Assembly: GCF_000739915.1 (NCBI RefSeq)
Contig: NZ_BBJT01000021.1
Location: forward strand, 1 to 61,043
Source of the DNA: Paenibacillus chitinolyticus NBRC 15660
Lineage (GTDB): Bacteria; Bacillota; Bacilli; Paenibacillales; NBRC-103111
Length of the DNA stretch: 61,043 nucleotides
Direction of reading: 5' to 3'
Shown here: positions 51,862 to 60,181 of the stretch, one piece after another
Numbering within the stretch: position 1 is the stretch's first letter
Layout: every line of letters begins with the position of its first letter
Position numbers and translations under genes: made by a program
The notes under the pieces: generated by a model
What the model was told of the DNA's origin: nothing
Databases searched by the model: none
What the model saw: only the letters and a program-made list of their open reading frames with translations

Positions 51862-52559
51862 AACAGCACCTCCGGTAAGACTGAACTGGCTTTCTCCAGC
51901 ATGGCGAGCGCTTCGGGAATTCGCCATGCCGCTTTGTTGCGCGGCCCCACCGCGTTGGAGACCGAGCGGAGCTCCAGGCACGGGATGCCGCGGGCGAGGG
52001 CGGCGCTTGCCGCGCCGAAGCCCTCCATGCCCTCGGCGGCGGCGCCGGGCACCCGCCCGGCAAGTTTCAGGGCGTGCTCCGCCGTGCCCGTCACGGTGGA
52101 GACGGTAAGCACAGGACCTGTGCTTACGGACAGCCCGGCGGCCGCCAGGGCTTCGGCGACGCGGCCGGCAAGCGCCGCGTCGACGGGCACGCGGGCCGAG
52201 CCGAAGCCGAGCTCGTCCAGGCTGAGGAAACCCCCGGGCGTCTCGGCGCCCAGATCGGCGGCGAGAATCTCGCTCGATACGACGAGCGAGCCCACCGCGG
52301 CCCGGCCCTCAAAGCCGCCTGCGATTCCGGCGGTTATGACGAGGTCGTATTCGGCGGCGGCGAGCGCCGCCGTTGTGGAGACAGCCGCGGCCACGGGCCC
52401 GACGCCCGCGAGCTCCACCCGGAAGCCGGGCGCTCCGGCCAGACCGCGGAGCACGGCGTCCCGCTCGGCTTCCACGGGCGTCATGATCAGGACGCGCTTG
52501 ATGTGAGGCGTTCCTCCGGCAGGAAGCGGGGAAGAGGCCGAATAAAAATCAGGGCTCAT
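51858..52559 (-). CDS. mqnB: Futalosine hydrolase MqnB
   Basis: The protein is 233 residues from the ATG at 52559, preceded by AAAGGAGATC. It is a nucleoside phosphorylase fold protein: RVLIMTPVEAERDAVLRGL, VITAGIAGGFEGR, VVSSEILAADLGAET, and EGMEGFGAASAALARGIPCLELRSVSNAVGPR, the futalosine-nucleosidase signature. It releases hypoxanthine from futalosine. GC content is visibly high in the Ala-rich centre. It is divergent from the PAS kinase. Confidence 0.93.
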   Translation of the reverse strand: MSPDFYSASSPLPAGGTPHIKRVLIMTPVEAERDAVLRGLAGAPGFRVELAGVGPVAAAVSTTAALAAAEYDLVITAGIAGGFEGRAAVGSLVVSSEILAADLGAETPGGFLSLDELGFGSARVPVDAALAGRVAEALAAAGLSVSTGPVLTVSTVTGTAEHALKLAGRVPGAAAEGMEGFGAASAALARGIPCLELRSVSNAVGPRNKAAWRIPEALAMLEKASSVLPEVLL

Positions 52560-52822
52560 TTGCAAGATCTCCTTTAAATGCTGATCCGGATAAGCTATAT
52601 TATAAACCAATGCTTCGCGGTATAAAAACTTTAGCGCTAAACAAATTTTCCCCGTTACCAAATTTATCCGCATTTACGCGCGGATCGTGAAGGACTGGAA
52701 CGTGGTTTTTCCGAACTAATAGCTAGTTGAATCCAATTCGTATCTTTCTTGTTCCATGGCAGCCGCATCTGCCGCACATCATCCCCAAGCTTACTCTTCA
52801 ACGCATAAAGGAGACACACATC

Positions 52823-55800
52823 TTGAATGAATTTATCATCGGCGCTGTTGTATGCATCCTTCTTCTGACCGTCCAAATCCTTCTTATCCTTTACAAAAGA
52901 AATCTGGAAAAATGGAAACATCATGAAGAGCTTGTCAAAAAGTACGGCCTGCTATTGAAAATTATGCATACCGTGGATGTCGGCACTTGGTCGTACGATT
53001 ACTCGTCCCGGCGCGTTCCTTTCACATCGGAAGCTCTACTCAAAATTACCGGCTATCGGCCTGAATATTTTGCTACCCAGCAAGCGTGGGAAAGAATTAT
53101 CCATCCGGACGATTTTCAGCGGTACAAGGTAGCGTGCGCTAACGTCAGGCAGGGGATTTCCGATTACAGCGAGTACCGGATCGTTCACGCGACCGGCGAG
53201 ATCCGGTGGGTACAGGTGCGAATGATTCCGACGCTGGATGAAACGGGCGGCCGGTTTGTCCGTTTGGACGGTGTGGTGCTGGATATTACGGCCCGTAAAG
53301 CGGCGGAGGAAGCACTGCTGAGAAGCGAGCAGCGCTACCGTTCTCTATTCGAACATCATTCGGATGTGATTGTGGAGCTGGATCTGCACGGGAAGGTTCT
53401 GGATATCAATTCGGCCGCCCTGGAAATTACGGGGAACGGGCGCAATATCGCGAACCCGCTGTCGCTTATCGAATTGTTCGGTTTGGACAGCCTGAAGCGA
53501 ATATCGGTGTATTTCGAGCAGGTGGTGCAGGGAACGACCCAGACGTTTGAAATGACTTCTTACCATAAAGAAGACCGTATGTACCACTGGGATATAAAAA
53601 TGGTGCCCGTGTATGTAAACGGCGCGGTTACGGGAATTTTTGTGCTGTGCCGGGACATCACTTCGCAGAAACGGACGGAGCAGTCGTTAAAAGAGAGCGA
53701 AGCTTTGTACCGTCTGATCGCGGAAAACATGACGGACCTCGTGGCCGTAATCGGTACGGACGGAAAGTTCCGCTATACGTCACCTTCCTACAAAGCGCGG
53801 CTAGGTTTGGACGGTGCGACCGAAGCGGGTTTGTCGCTGTGCGATATCATGCATCCCGAAGACGAGAAGATTCTCCGGCTTAAGCTGGAAGAAATGCCGG
53901 AATCGGCTTGCGTATGGACGGCGCGCTGCCGGCTTATTCATAGGAACGGTTCCGAGCTGCATTTCGACTGTGTGGCGAACCCTGTCCAAGGAGCCGGCGG
54001 CGAAGTCGAGAGCGTCATTGTCGTGTCCCGGGACATTACGGAGAGAGTCCGGATCGAACGGGAGCTGGTGGAGAGCGAAGAGCGCTACAGGCATCTGATC
54101 GAGCTGCTGCCCCAGCCCTTGACGATGATCCGCGACGAGCGGTTTATCTATACGAATCCCGCCGGGCTGGAGTTATTCGGCGCCGTGCAGCCCTGCGAGG
54201 TTATCGGCCGGAGCATTTACGAGTTCATGCATCCGGATTATGTGGAGCAGGCCCGCGGACGCGCGGTGGCGATGGCGCAGAAGAAATATGGCCCGGCGCT
54301 GGAGTACAAGATGGTCCGGCTGGACGGCGGGGTCATCGATGTGGAAGTGACGGGCATCTACGACGGCCTCACGAACTCGTCCTTGCATGTACATACGGAT
54401 ATTACCGCGCGCAAGGAGATGGAGCGGGCGCTCCGGGACAGCGAAGAGCGCTACCGCAGCCTTGTGGAGATGTCCCCGGTTTCGATCGCGCTTTATAAAG
54501 ACGGGCAGGTCATCTATGCGAATCCGGCTGCGGTCCGGGTACTGGGGGCGGAATGTCCGGAGGAGATCATAGGCACGACGCCGCAGGACTGGATTCAGCC
54601 GGGCTCGCCTGTCGTGAGAGAAGATGTTATCCGCGAATTCGGAGTCAACGATCCTATCGACCTGGCGATTACCCGGCGCGACGGCAAGGTGGTCGATATG
54701 CTGGCGACCGCCATTTACGATGCCCGGTCGGAAGCGTTCCTCGTTTTCTTCGAGGATATTACGGTGCGCAAGCAGGCCGAAACGGCCTTGGAGGAAAGCG
54801 AGCGGCTCAGCCGCAATCTGGTGGAGCTGTCGCCGATTCCGACGATTCTGACCCGGGACCACAAATTCGAATACGTGAATCCGGCAGGGCTGGATCTGTT
54901 CGGAGCGGGAACGAGCTGCAGCCTCTTGGGCCGCCCGATTTACGATACCGTCCACCCGGATTATAGAGACAAGGTGCGGGCCCGCTTGCATACGGTTTAC
55001 GAGAGCAAGGAAGCCACCCGCATTACGGAGAACAAAATGATCCGTCTGGACGGACGGATCATCGACGCCGAGATGGTTTCCATTCCCATCCCGTATATCG
55101 GCAGAGATGTCGCCATGACGGTCATCCGGGATATAAGCGAACAGAAGAAGGCGGAAATGGACCGGGAATATGCGGAACAGATTGTCCGCGAGAGCAAGGA
55201 CCGCTATTATATGCTGCAAACGAGTCTGGACCGCTTCTCAAGCGATTTATTCGGGCTTATGAATGTACAGGAGCTGGACCGGAGGCTCATTCAGGAAGTG
55301 CGGGAAATGATCCGCACGGAGAAGATCAGTCTCGTTGAGGTGGACAAGCAGAACAAGATTACGGTCAAAAACGGCAGCCCGGACATTCCCCAGCACGTCT
55401 GGGAGGAGATAGTCGAAGGCTGTTCCGACCCGCTGCCAGTCTGCGAAATTATCGACACGCCGGACGGCCATTTGATCCGCATCGGGGAAATAAAAGGGAA
55501 AAGCTATCTGCTCTGCATCGGGGAAAAACCCCCTTCACTCGGGTTTCAATCCAAAAGGGTATGGATCAAAACGATTGCCCGCTACGCGAGTGTCCTGTAC
55601 GACAATTTCAGAGTCATCGAAGATCTGACTCAGGAGCTTCGCGAGCTGGCGACCCGCCAAAAGACGCCTTCCTGGCTGATCCGGCTTTTGTTCAATTTGT
55701 CCGAGAATGAAAGCAAGCGTCTTTCCCAGGATTTGCACGACGGGGCTTTGCAGGAGCAGATCATCTGGTACCGCAAGCTGGACGAGATCTCGTCGGACGA

Positions 55801-56362
55801 CGAGGTTCCGCCGGTCCTGCGCGAGAAGCTGGCTCAGATTACACAGGGGCTGCTCGACGTTATTTATCAGATCCGCATCACGTGCAACGAATTGAGGCCG
55901 CCGATGCTCAAGGAAGAGGGGCTCGTGGCTTCTCTGGAGGCCCTGTTCGAATTTACTCAATTGCGGAGCGACTATTCGATTGCTTTTGACTACACGGCTT
56001 TTCACGGCTCCCTGCACGACGACGATTTGCTGATTGGGTTGTATCGAATTGTACAGGAGCTTCTGGCCAACGCGACGAAACATTCTAACGCAGCGAAAGT
56101 TCAATTCAAGTTGTCGGCTCACTCCGACCGGATTCATTTGAGTTATGAGGATAACGGAATCGGTATGGATGTTAGCGGAATGGTGGAGTCCTTTAACAGT
56201 ATGGGAGTTTACGGTATTAAAGAAAGGGTTCGCAGCATGGATGGCGACGTTGAGTTTTACTCCTCCCCGAACAATGGGCTCGCCGTTTTCATTAACGTAC
56301 CGGTGAAACAGAATCAGAAATTCGAAATCAGAAATTGGAGTGTTAGGGATAACGATGATTGA
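52823..56362 (+). CDS. Multi-PAS sensor histidine kinase (HisKA_3/DegS-type)
   Basis: The protein is 1,179 residues from the TTG at 52823, with AAAGGAG nine bases before it; the upstream frame to 52727 has no such site. One N-terminal membrane helix (residues 4-23) is followed by six PAS domains in series. The boundaries are marked by repeated SExxYRxL starts, the first near residue 45 and the last ending near 780. Then come a linker domain (about 800-930), HisKA_3 with RLSQDLHDGALQEQ (H972) and HATPase (LLANATKHS, DNGIGMD, MGVYGIKERVRSMDG). The kinase gene overlaps its regulator gene by 8 bases. Signals could be redox, light or ligands; none is proven. Confidence 0.93.
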   Translation: MNEFIIGAVVCILLLTVQILLILYKRNLEKWKHHEELVKKYGLLLKIMHTVDVGTWSYDYSSRRVPFTSEALLKITGYRPEYFATQQAWERIIHPDDFQRYKVACANVRQGISDYSEYRIVHATGEIRWVQVRMIPTLDETGGRFVRLDGVVLDITARKAAEEALLRSEQRYRSLFEHHSDVIVELDLHGKVLDINSAALEITGNGRNIANPLSLIELFGLDSLKRISVYFEQVVQGTTQTFEMTSYHKEDRMYHWDIKMVPVYVNGAVTGIFVLCRDITSQKRTEQSLKESEALYRLIAENMTDLVAVIGTDGKFRYTSPSYKARLGLDGATEAGLSLCDIMHPEDEKILRLKLEEMPESACVWTARCRLIHRNGSELHFDCVANPVQGAGGEVESVIVVSRDITERVRIERELVESEERYRHLIELLPQPLTMIRDERFIYTNPAGLELFGAVQPCEVIGRSIYEFMHPDYVEQARGRAVAMAQKKYGPALEYKMVRLDGGVIDVEVTGIYDGLTNSSLHVHTDITARKEMERALRDSEERYRSLVEMSPVSIALYKDGQVIYANPAAVRVLGAECPEEIIGTTPQDWIQPGSPVVREDVIREFGVNDPIDLAITRRDGKVVDMLATAIYDARSEAFLVFFEDITVRKQAETALEESERLSRNLVELSPIPTILTRDHKFEYVNPAGLDLFGAGTSCSLLGRPIYDTVHPDYRDKVRARLHTVYESKEATRITENKMIRLDGRIIDAEMVSIPIPYIGRDVAMTVIRDISEQKKAEMDREYAEQIVRESKDRYYMLQTSLDRFSSDLFGLMNVQELDRRLIQEVREMIRTEKISLVEVDKQNKITVKNGSPDIPQHVWEEIVEGCSDPLPVCEIIDTPDGHLIRIGEIKGKSYLLCIGEKPPSLGFQSKRVWIKTIARYASVLYDNFRVIEDLTQELRELATRQKTPSWLIRLLFNLSENESKRLSQDLHDGALQEQIIWYRKLDEISSDDEVPPVLREKLAQITQGLLDVIYQIRITCNELRPPMLKEEGLVASLEALFEFTQLRSDYSIAFDYTAFHGSLHDDDLLIGLYRIVQELLANATKHSNAAKVQFKLSAHSDRIHLSYEDNGIGMDVSGMVESFNSMGVYGIKERVRSMDGDVEFYSSPNNGLAVFINVPVKQNQKFEIRNWSVRDNDD

Positions 56363-57023
56363 AATCTTATTGGTCGACGACCACCCTTCCGTCATGGAAG
56401 GGACGAAAATGCTGCTGGAGCAGGATACCAATATGAAAGTCTCCTTGGCCTATACGGCCAAAGAAGCGATGGAACTGGCGGTTGCCCGGCGTTTCGATGT
56501 GATGCTGATCGATCTGCACATGCCTACGATGAACGGAATCGATCTGGCCAAACAAATTCTCAACCTTATTCCGGACGCCGTCATCCTCATTTACACCGGC
56601 TTTGAATTCAACAATCATTTCAATCTGATGATTGAAGCCGGGATTTCCGGTTTTGTCCTCAAAACGGCAAACAAGGAACAGCTCGTAACGGCTGTGAGGT
56701 GCGCTCTCAGGGGTGAAGCGGTGCTGCCTTTGTCCCTGGTCAAACACTTGAGGCGGACGACGGGCAGCCAGTTTGCGGAATCGGCAAGCGGCAATCCGGA
56801 AACGCAGGCGGTCAGCTCCAAGGAATACGAGATCTTGAAAGAGATTGCGAGAGGAAGAAGCAACAAGGAAATCGCCGCCTCCGTCCTGATGAGCCAGCGC
56901 TCGCTGGAGTACTGTTTGACGAACCTGTTTCACAAGCTTAACGTGAAATCACGGATCGAAGCGGCCATGAAAGCGAAGCAGTTGGGTCTCCTGTCCGACG
57001 AAGATTTTCCGAAAATGGCCTGA
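56355..57023 (+). CDS. NarL/LuxR-family response regulator
   Basis: The protein is 222 residues from the ATG at 56355. The receiver domain has D8/D9 (LVDDHPS), phospho-acceptor D53 (MLIDLHMP) and K near 104 (VLKTANKEQ). The LuxR-type HTH is near 155-205 (EILKEIARGRSNKEIAASVLMSQRSLEYCLTNLFHKLNVKSR). It is the partner of the upstream PAS kinase and resembles ComA-type regulators. Targets are unknown. A terminator follows. Confidence 0.93.
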   Translation: MIEILLVDDHPSVMEGTKMLLEQDTNMKVSLAYTAKEAMELAVARRFDVMLIDLHMPTMNGIDLAKQILNLIPDAVILIYTGFEFNNHFNLMIEAGISGFVLKTANKEQLVTAVRCALRGEAVLPLSLVKHLRRTTGSQFAESASGNPETQAVSSKEYEILKEIARGRSNKEIAASVLMSQRSLEYCLTNLFHKLNVKSRIEAAMKAKQLGLLSDEDFPKMA

Positions 57024-57055
57024 TAAAAAATTTATCAAGTTCGACATAAACTCAT

Positions 57056-57083
57056 CCGTACACAGCCGTGGTACGGTTTTTTT
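57056..57083 (+). terminator. Terminator of the PAS kinase-regulator operon
   Basis: CCGTAC and GTACGG form a stem with a 9-base loop, followed by T7. Confidence 0.78.
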
Positions 57084-57359
57084 GTCTGTTTATTACCATT
57101 AAACCGACAGGAATTTACAAGTTTCCGCAATATTTTTGCGGGTTCCCGCAAAGTTTTTTCGGTTACCATCGTTCTTTTGCGGTTTATGATTAAAGCATCT
57201 TTTAGGTCTTTTAACCTATGCCGGATTGCTCAAATTTTTAGCGCTCCCCTAGGGTGGAGAATGCGAGTTTGCGGGTAAGTGCCCGTCTCTAACTGCGGGC
57301 CGCGGGCGTTTCACAGCGAGGGTCCCGGTCCCAGATCATTTTATACACATAAAGGGTGG
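57084..57359 (+). other. Structured, GC-rich leader of the chemotaxis operon
   Basis: There is no gene. It contains CCGCAATATTTTTGCGG (a small hairpin), the perfect inverted repeat TTTGCGGG-TT-CCCGCAAA (57135-57152) followed by GTTTTTTC, TAGGT...ACCTA (near 57204-57219), and a GC-rich stretch (57250-57340) with several mutually complementary G and C blocks. I could not match it to GEMM or other known riboswitches. GCCGGATT at 57220 is a weak candidate sigma-D -10 with a poor -35. Confidence 0.45.
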
Positions 57360-57833
57360 ATGATTGAAGTGCAGAATCCAAACGGAATTCAAGATTTACT
57401 GAACAGTACCATTGCATCGATGAGCCAGGTTTTTCCCATCCCCATCGACACGAAGCCGCCCAGTTTGGTGCAAAATGCGGTCATCCAGGGCGAGATCGGG
57501 GTGTTGATCGGGATTGTCGGTGATGTCGAAGGGAGACTGGTGATCGAAGGAGATATGCAAACGTTCGGTAAACTGGGACAATCCATGTTTGGCATGCCTC
57601 TTGAAGGTGAAATGCTCCATAGTTTTGTAGGTGAAATGGCGAATATGATTGCCGGAAATACATCGGCCATCGTTTATCAGAAAGGGCACAAAATCGATAT
57701 TACCCCGCCCACGGTCATGGTAGGTCAAATGCAGCTTTACGGATTTGAGAAGGGGATTTCAATAGCGGTTTCCCTCCAGGAAGTCGGAACCATCCATATG
57801 ATCCTTCTTCTGCAGAAAACCGAAGCCGCTTAA
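57360..57833 (+). CDS. cheX: CheX-type CheY-P phosphatase
   Basis: The protein is 157 residues from the ATG at 57360; a GTG at 57369 with GGTGG nine bases upstream is an alternative start. The CheC/CheX/FliY-family active motif is SFVGEMANMIAGN, with the conserved Glu and Asn four residues apart in the helix (E..N). VFPIPI...VQGEIGVLIGIVGDVEGRLVI forms the beta core. CheX removes phosphate from CheY-P to reset the flagellar signal. It is the first gene of a chemotaxis operon with a small ORF, an MCP, cheW and cheA. Confidence 0.85.
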   Translation: MIEVQNPNGIQDLLNSTIASMSQVFPIPIDTKPPSLVQNAVIQGEIGVLIGIVGDVEGRLVIEGDMQTFGKLGQSMFGMPLEGEMLHSFVGEMANMIAGNTSAIVYQKGHKIDITPPTVMVGQMQLYGFEKGISIAVSLQEVGTIHMILLLQKTEAA

Positions 57834-57874
57834 GGATATAAGCAACTAATCAAGAATATAAGGTGGGGAAACGC

Positions 57875-58051
57875 GTGGAAAAAACGAGAGCTATACGAGC
57901 GTTGTGGGACAATTCCAGAAGAAGAACCGATTACAATCCAGAACGAAACGAGGGAAAATTGACGAGCGAAGAAATAGACGACATTCTGAACGATCTGGAG
58001 GCCGAGCTCAAAGTGATTGAAGGACGCAAAGGCAGGAGGTATGGACGATGA
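57875..58051 (+). CDS. Small protein with a FliM-like EIDxxL motif
   Basis: The 58-residue frame starts with GTG at 57875, preceded by AAGGTGGGGAAACGC, and its stop overlaps the MCP start (ATGA at 58048), so it is translated with its neighbours. The N-terminal half is basic ([21 protein letters not shown]). Residues about 32-45 read [14 protein letters not shown], very like the LSQDEIDALL peptide at the FliM/FliY N-terminus that binds CheY-P. The end is basic again. No known family was recognised. It may dock CheY-P near the CheX phosphatase encoded just upstream. This role is inferred from motif and position only. Confidence 0.7.
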   Translation: MEKTRAIRALWDNSRRRTDYNPERNEGKLTSEEIDDILNDLEAELKVIEGRKGRRYGR

Positions 58052-59652
58052 AATGGTACCGCAATCTGAAAACCTCGGCAAAGCTGGTTTCGGCATTTGT
58101 GTTCATCGCGATTCTGCTTGTATTTACGGGTTTTTTCGGACTTTTTAATATGAGCAAACTTAACAACAGCCTAAGCAGCATGTATGAGAATAACCTGGTT
58201 CCGCTCCGGGTCGTTTCGGACGCTTCCTTTTACTATCAATTGATAAGAACGGACCTCCGGGATATGAACGATTTGGCGGAAACACCGGCTCAGAAAGACG
58301 AGTACAAGAAAAAAATCGACGAGAACGTGAAGAAAATCAGTGAAAAAATAGCAGTTTACGAGAAAACCGATATAACTCAGAAGGAAAAAGATTTGCTCCA
58401 GTCTTTTCATTCCGTATGGGAGAGCTACCAGAAGCAGCTGGATGAAGCCGTCAAAGTCGATTACGGCGATGACCGGGAAGCATTTAAAGCCCTGCTCGCG
58501 AGCGGAAGCTTCAAGACCAAAGGCGATGAGGTCATGAAGTTTTTCGATGACATGTTCGAGATTAACGTGAAGCTGGCGGAAGAGCGTAATGCCGAAGGCG
58601 CCGCCTTGTACAAAAGCTCCAGCAACGTGACCTTCGGGGTGATGATCGCGGCCTTCCTGATCTCCATCGGACTGGGGTATGCGATCGCGCGGATTATTTC
58701 CCGGCCGCTTAATCAGGTGGTCGGTCTGGTCGGTAAAGTATCGGCAGGCGATTTGACCGAAGTCACGGACATCGACACCCGCGACGAAATCGGGCAGTTG
58801 GCCAAATCCGTGAACGAAATGGTTTACAGCCTGCGAAGCACCGTAGGCGGCATTCTGGCGTCGGCCGAGAGCGTGTCGGCGGCGGCCGAGCAGATTTCGG
58901 CGAGCACGCAGGAAATCGCGAGCGGAAGCGTCAGCCAGGCGGGCGCCGCACAAACCATCCACGAGCTGTTCAAGGAGCTGTCGACCGCGATTACGTCGGT
59001 TGCGACCAGCGCCGAACAAGCCTCGGGGGTATCGTCGGATGCGCTGAATATCGCCCAGCAGGGCGGCAAGATCGTGAACTCGTCCATCGAGAGTATGAAC
59101 CAGGTCAATGAGCAGGTGTCCAGACTCGAAGAGGATTCCAACAAAATCGGAGAGATTATCGAAGTGATTGACGATATCGCCGAGCAGACCAATCTGCTTG
59201 CCTTGAATGCGGCCATCGAAGCGGCGCGTGCAGGGGACCAGGGACGCGGGTTCGCGGTCGTCGCGGATGAAGTACGGAAACTCGCCGAGCGGAGCGGGGA
59301 AGCGACGAAGCAGATAACCGCGATCATCAAAGGCATGCAGGAGAACACGCGCCAGAGCGTCAAAGCGGTCGGCGACGGTGTGGTCCTGTCCCGCCAGACG
59401 GGCGAATCGTTCCATCATATTATCGGCATGGTGAACGAGTCGGCCAACAAGGTGATGGAGATTGCCGCGGCAAGCGAGCAGCAGGCGGCGCAGTCCACCG
59501 AGGTTATGTCGTCGATCGAGAGCATCTCCGCCGTAACCGAGCAGTCGGCGGCAAGCAGCGAAGAGACGGCCTCGACGGCTCAGTCGCTCGCCGGATTGGC
59601 GGAAGAGCTTAACCGGACGGTAGCGGTGTTTAAAATCAGCAAATCCGCCTAG
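58048..59652 (+). CDS. Methyl-accepting chemotaxis protein
   Basis: The protein has 534 residues. A first membrane helix (about 11-32) is followed by a four-helix-bundle periplasm-type sensor (about 33-188, 4HB_MCP), a second membrane helix (about 190-212), HAMP (about 213-265) and a cytoplasmic signalling domain. The hairpin tip is [27 protein letters not shown] near 370-396. It senses an external ligand and controls CheA through CheW. The ATG overlaps the small ORF stop. A weak hairpin (59664-59693) follows before cheW. Confidence 0.95.
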   Translation: MKWYRNLKTSAKLVSAFVFIAILLVFTGFFGLFNMSKLNNSLSSMYENNLVPLRVVSDASFYYQLIRTDLRDMNDLAETPAQKDEYKKKIDENVKKISEKIAVYEKTDITQKEKDLLQSFHSVWESYQKQLDEAVKVDYGDDREAFKALLASGSFKTKGDEVMKFFDDMFEINVKLAEERNAEGAALYKSSSNVTFGVMIAAFLISIGLGYAIARIISRPLNQVVGLVGKVSAGDLTEVTDIDTRDEIGQLAKSVNEMVYSLRSTVGGILASAESVSAAAEQISASTQEIASGSVSQAGAAQTIHELFKELSTAITSVATSAEQASGVSSDALNIAQQGGKIVNSSIESMNQVNEQVSRLEEDSNKIGEIIEVIDDIAEQTNLLALNAAIEAARAGDQGRGFAVVADEVRKLAERSGEATKQITAIIKGMQENTRQSVKAVGDGVVLSRQTGESFHHIIGMVNESANKVMEIAAASEQQAAQSTEVMSSIESISAVTEQSAASSEETASTAQSLAGLAEELNRTVAVFKISKSA

Positions 59653-59663
59653 CGAGGCAGGGA

Positions 59664-59693
59664 CCCCAGTCAGCCTGATTGGGGTTATTCTTT
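59664..59693 (+). terminator. Weak hairpin between the MCP gene and cheW
   Basis: CCCCAGTCA, loop GCC, TGATTGGGG is followed by TTATTCTTT. It may be a partial terminator that lowers cheW-cheA expression relative to the MCP. Confidence 0.5.
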
Positions 59694-59740
59694 CAACGGC
59701 GGGAGCCGGATTCCGTATGAACGACAGGGAGGACCTTTTT

Positions 59741-60169
59741 ATGCAGGGAAGCGGGCAAGAGCAATATGTGGCGTTCGGCATCAACCGGGAGCAGTACGCC
59801 ATCCGGATTTACGATATTCACGAAATTATTAAAATGCAGGCCGTAACGGCCATCCCTAATGTAAAGCCCTATGTAAAAGGGGTGATCAATCTGAGAGGGC
59901 GGATCGTCCCAGTCATCTCCCTTCGGACCTTGTTCGGAATGGAAGAAGCGGAGCCGACGAAGGCGTCCCGTATTGTTGTGGTTCATCATCTGGAGGATAC
60001 CGTCGGGATTATGGTGGATTATGTGAGCAAAGTGACGACCTTCACGGACATTCAGCCTCCTCCGGAGCGCGTGGGCGGTGTGCAGGGCGGATTTTTTACG
60101 GGAATCGGTCTTGCGGACAGCGGCCTGGCCGGGATATTGAAACTGGACGAAGTTCTGCTTCACGAATAG
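59741..60169 (+). CDS. cheW: CheW coupling protein
   Basis: The protein is 142 residues from the ATG at 59741, which has GGGAGG eight bases upstream; the in-frame ATG at 59717 has no ribosome binding site. The SH3-like fold is recognised by EQYVAFGINREQYAIRIYDIHEII, IPNVKPYVKGVINLRGRIVPVISLR and VGIMVDYVSKV. It links the MCP signalling tip to CheA. cheA starts 12 bases after its stop, with a shared AGGAG at the junction. Confidence 0.95.
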   Translation: MQGSGQEQYVAFGINREQYAIRIYDIHEIIKMQAVTAIPNVKPYVKGVINLRGRIVPVISLRTLFGMEEAEPTKASRIVVVHHLEDTVGIMVDYVSKVTTFTDIQPPPERVGGVQGGFFTGIGLADSGLAGILKLDEVLLHE

Positions 60170-60181
60170 GAGTTGACGGGT

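Noticed and set aside
57084-57359. GEMM (c-di-GMP-I) riboswitch before cheX
   Set aside because: The conserved GGGCAAAC and GACGCAAAGCC segments are absent.
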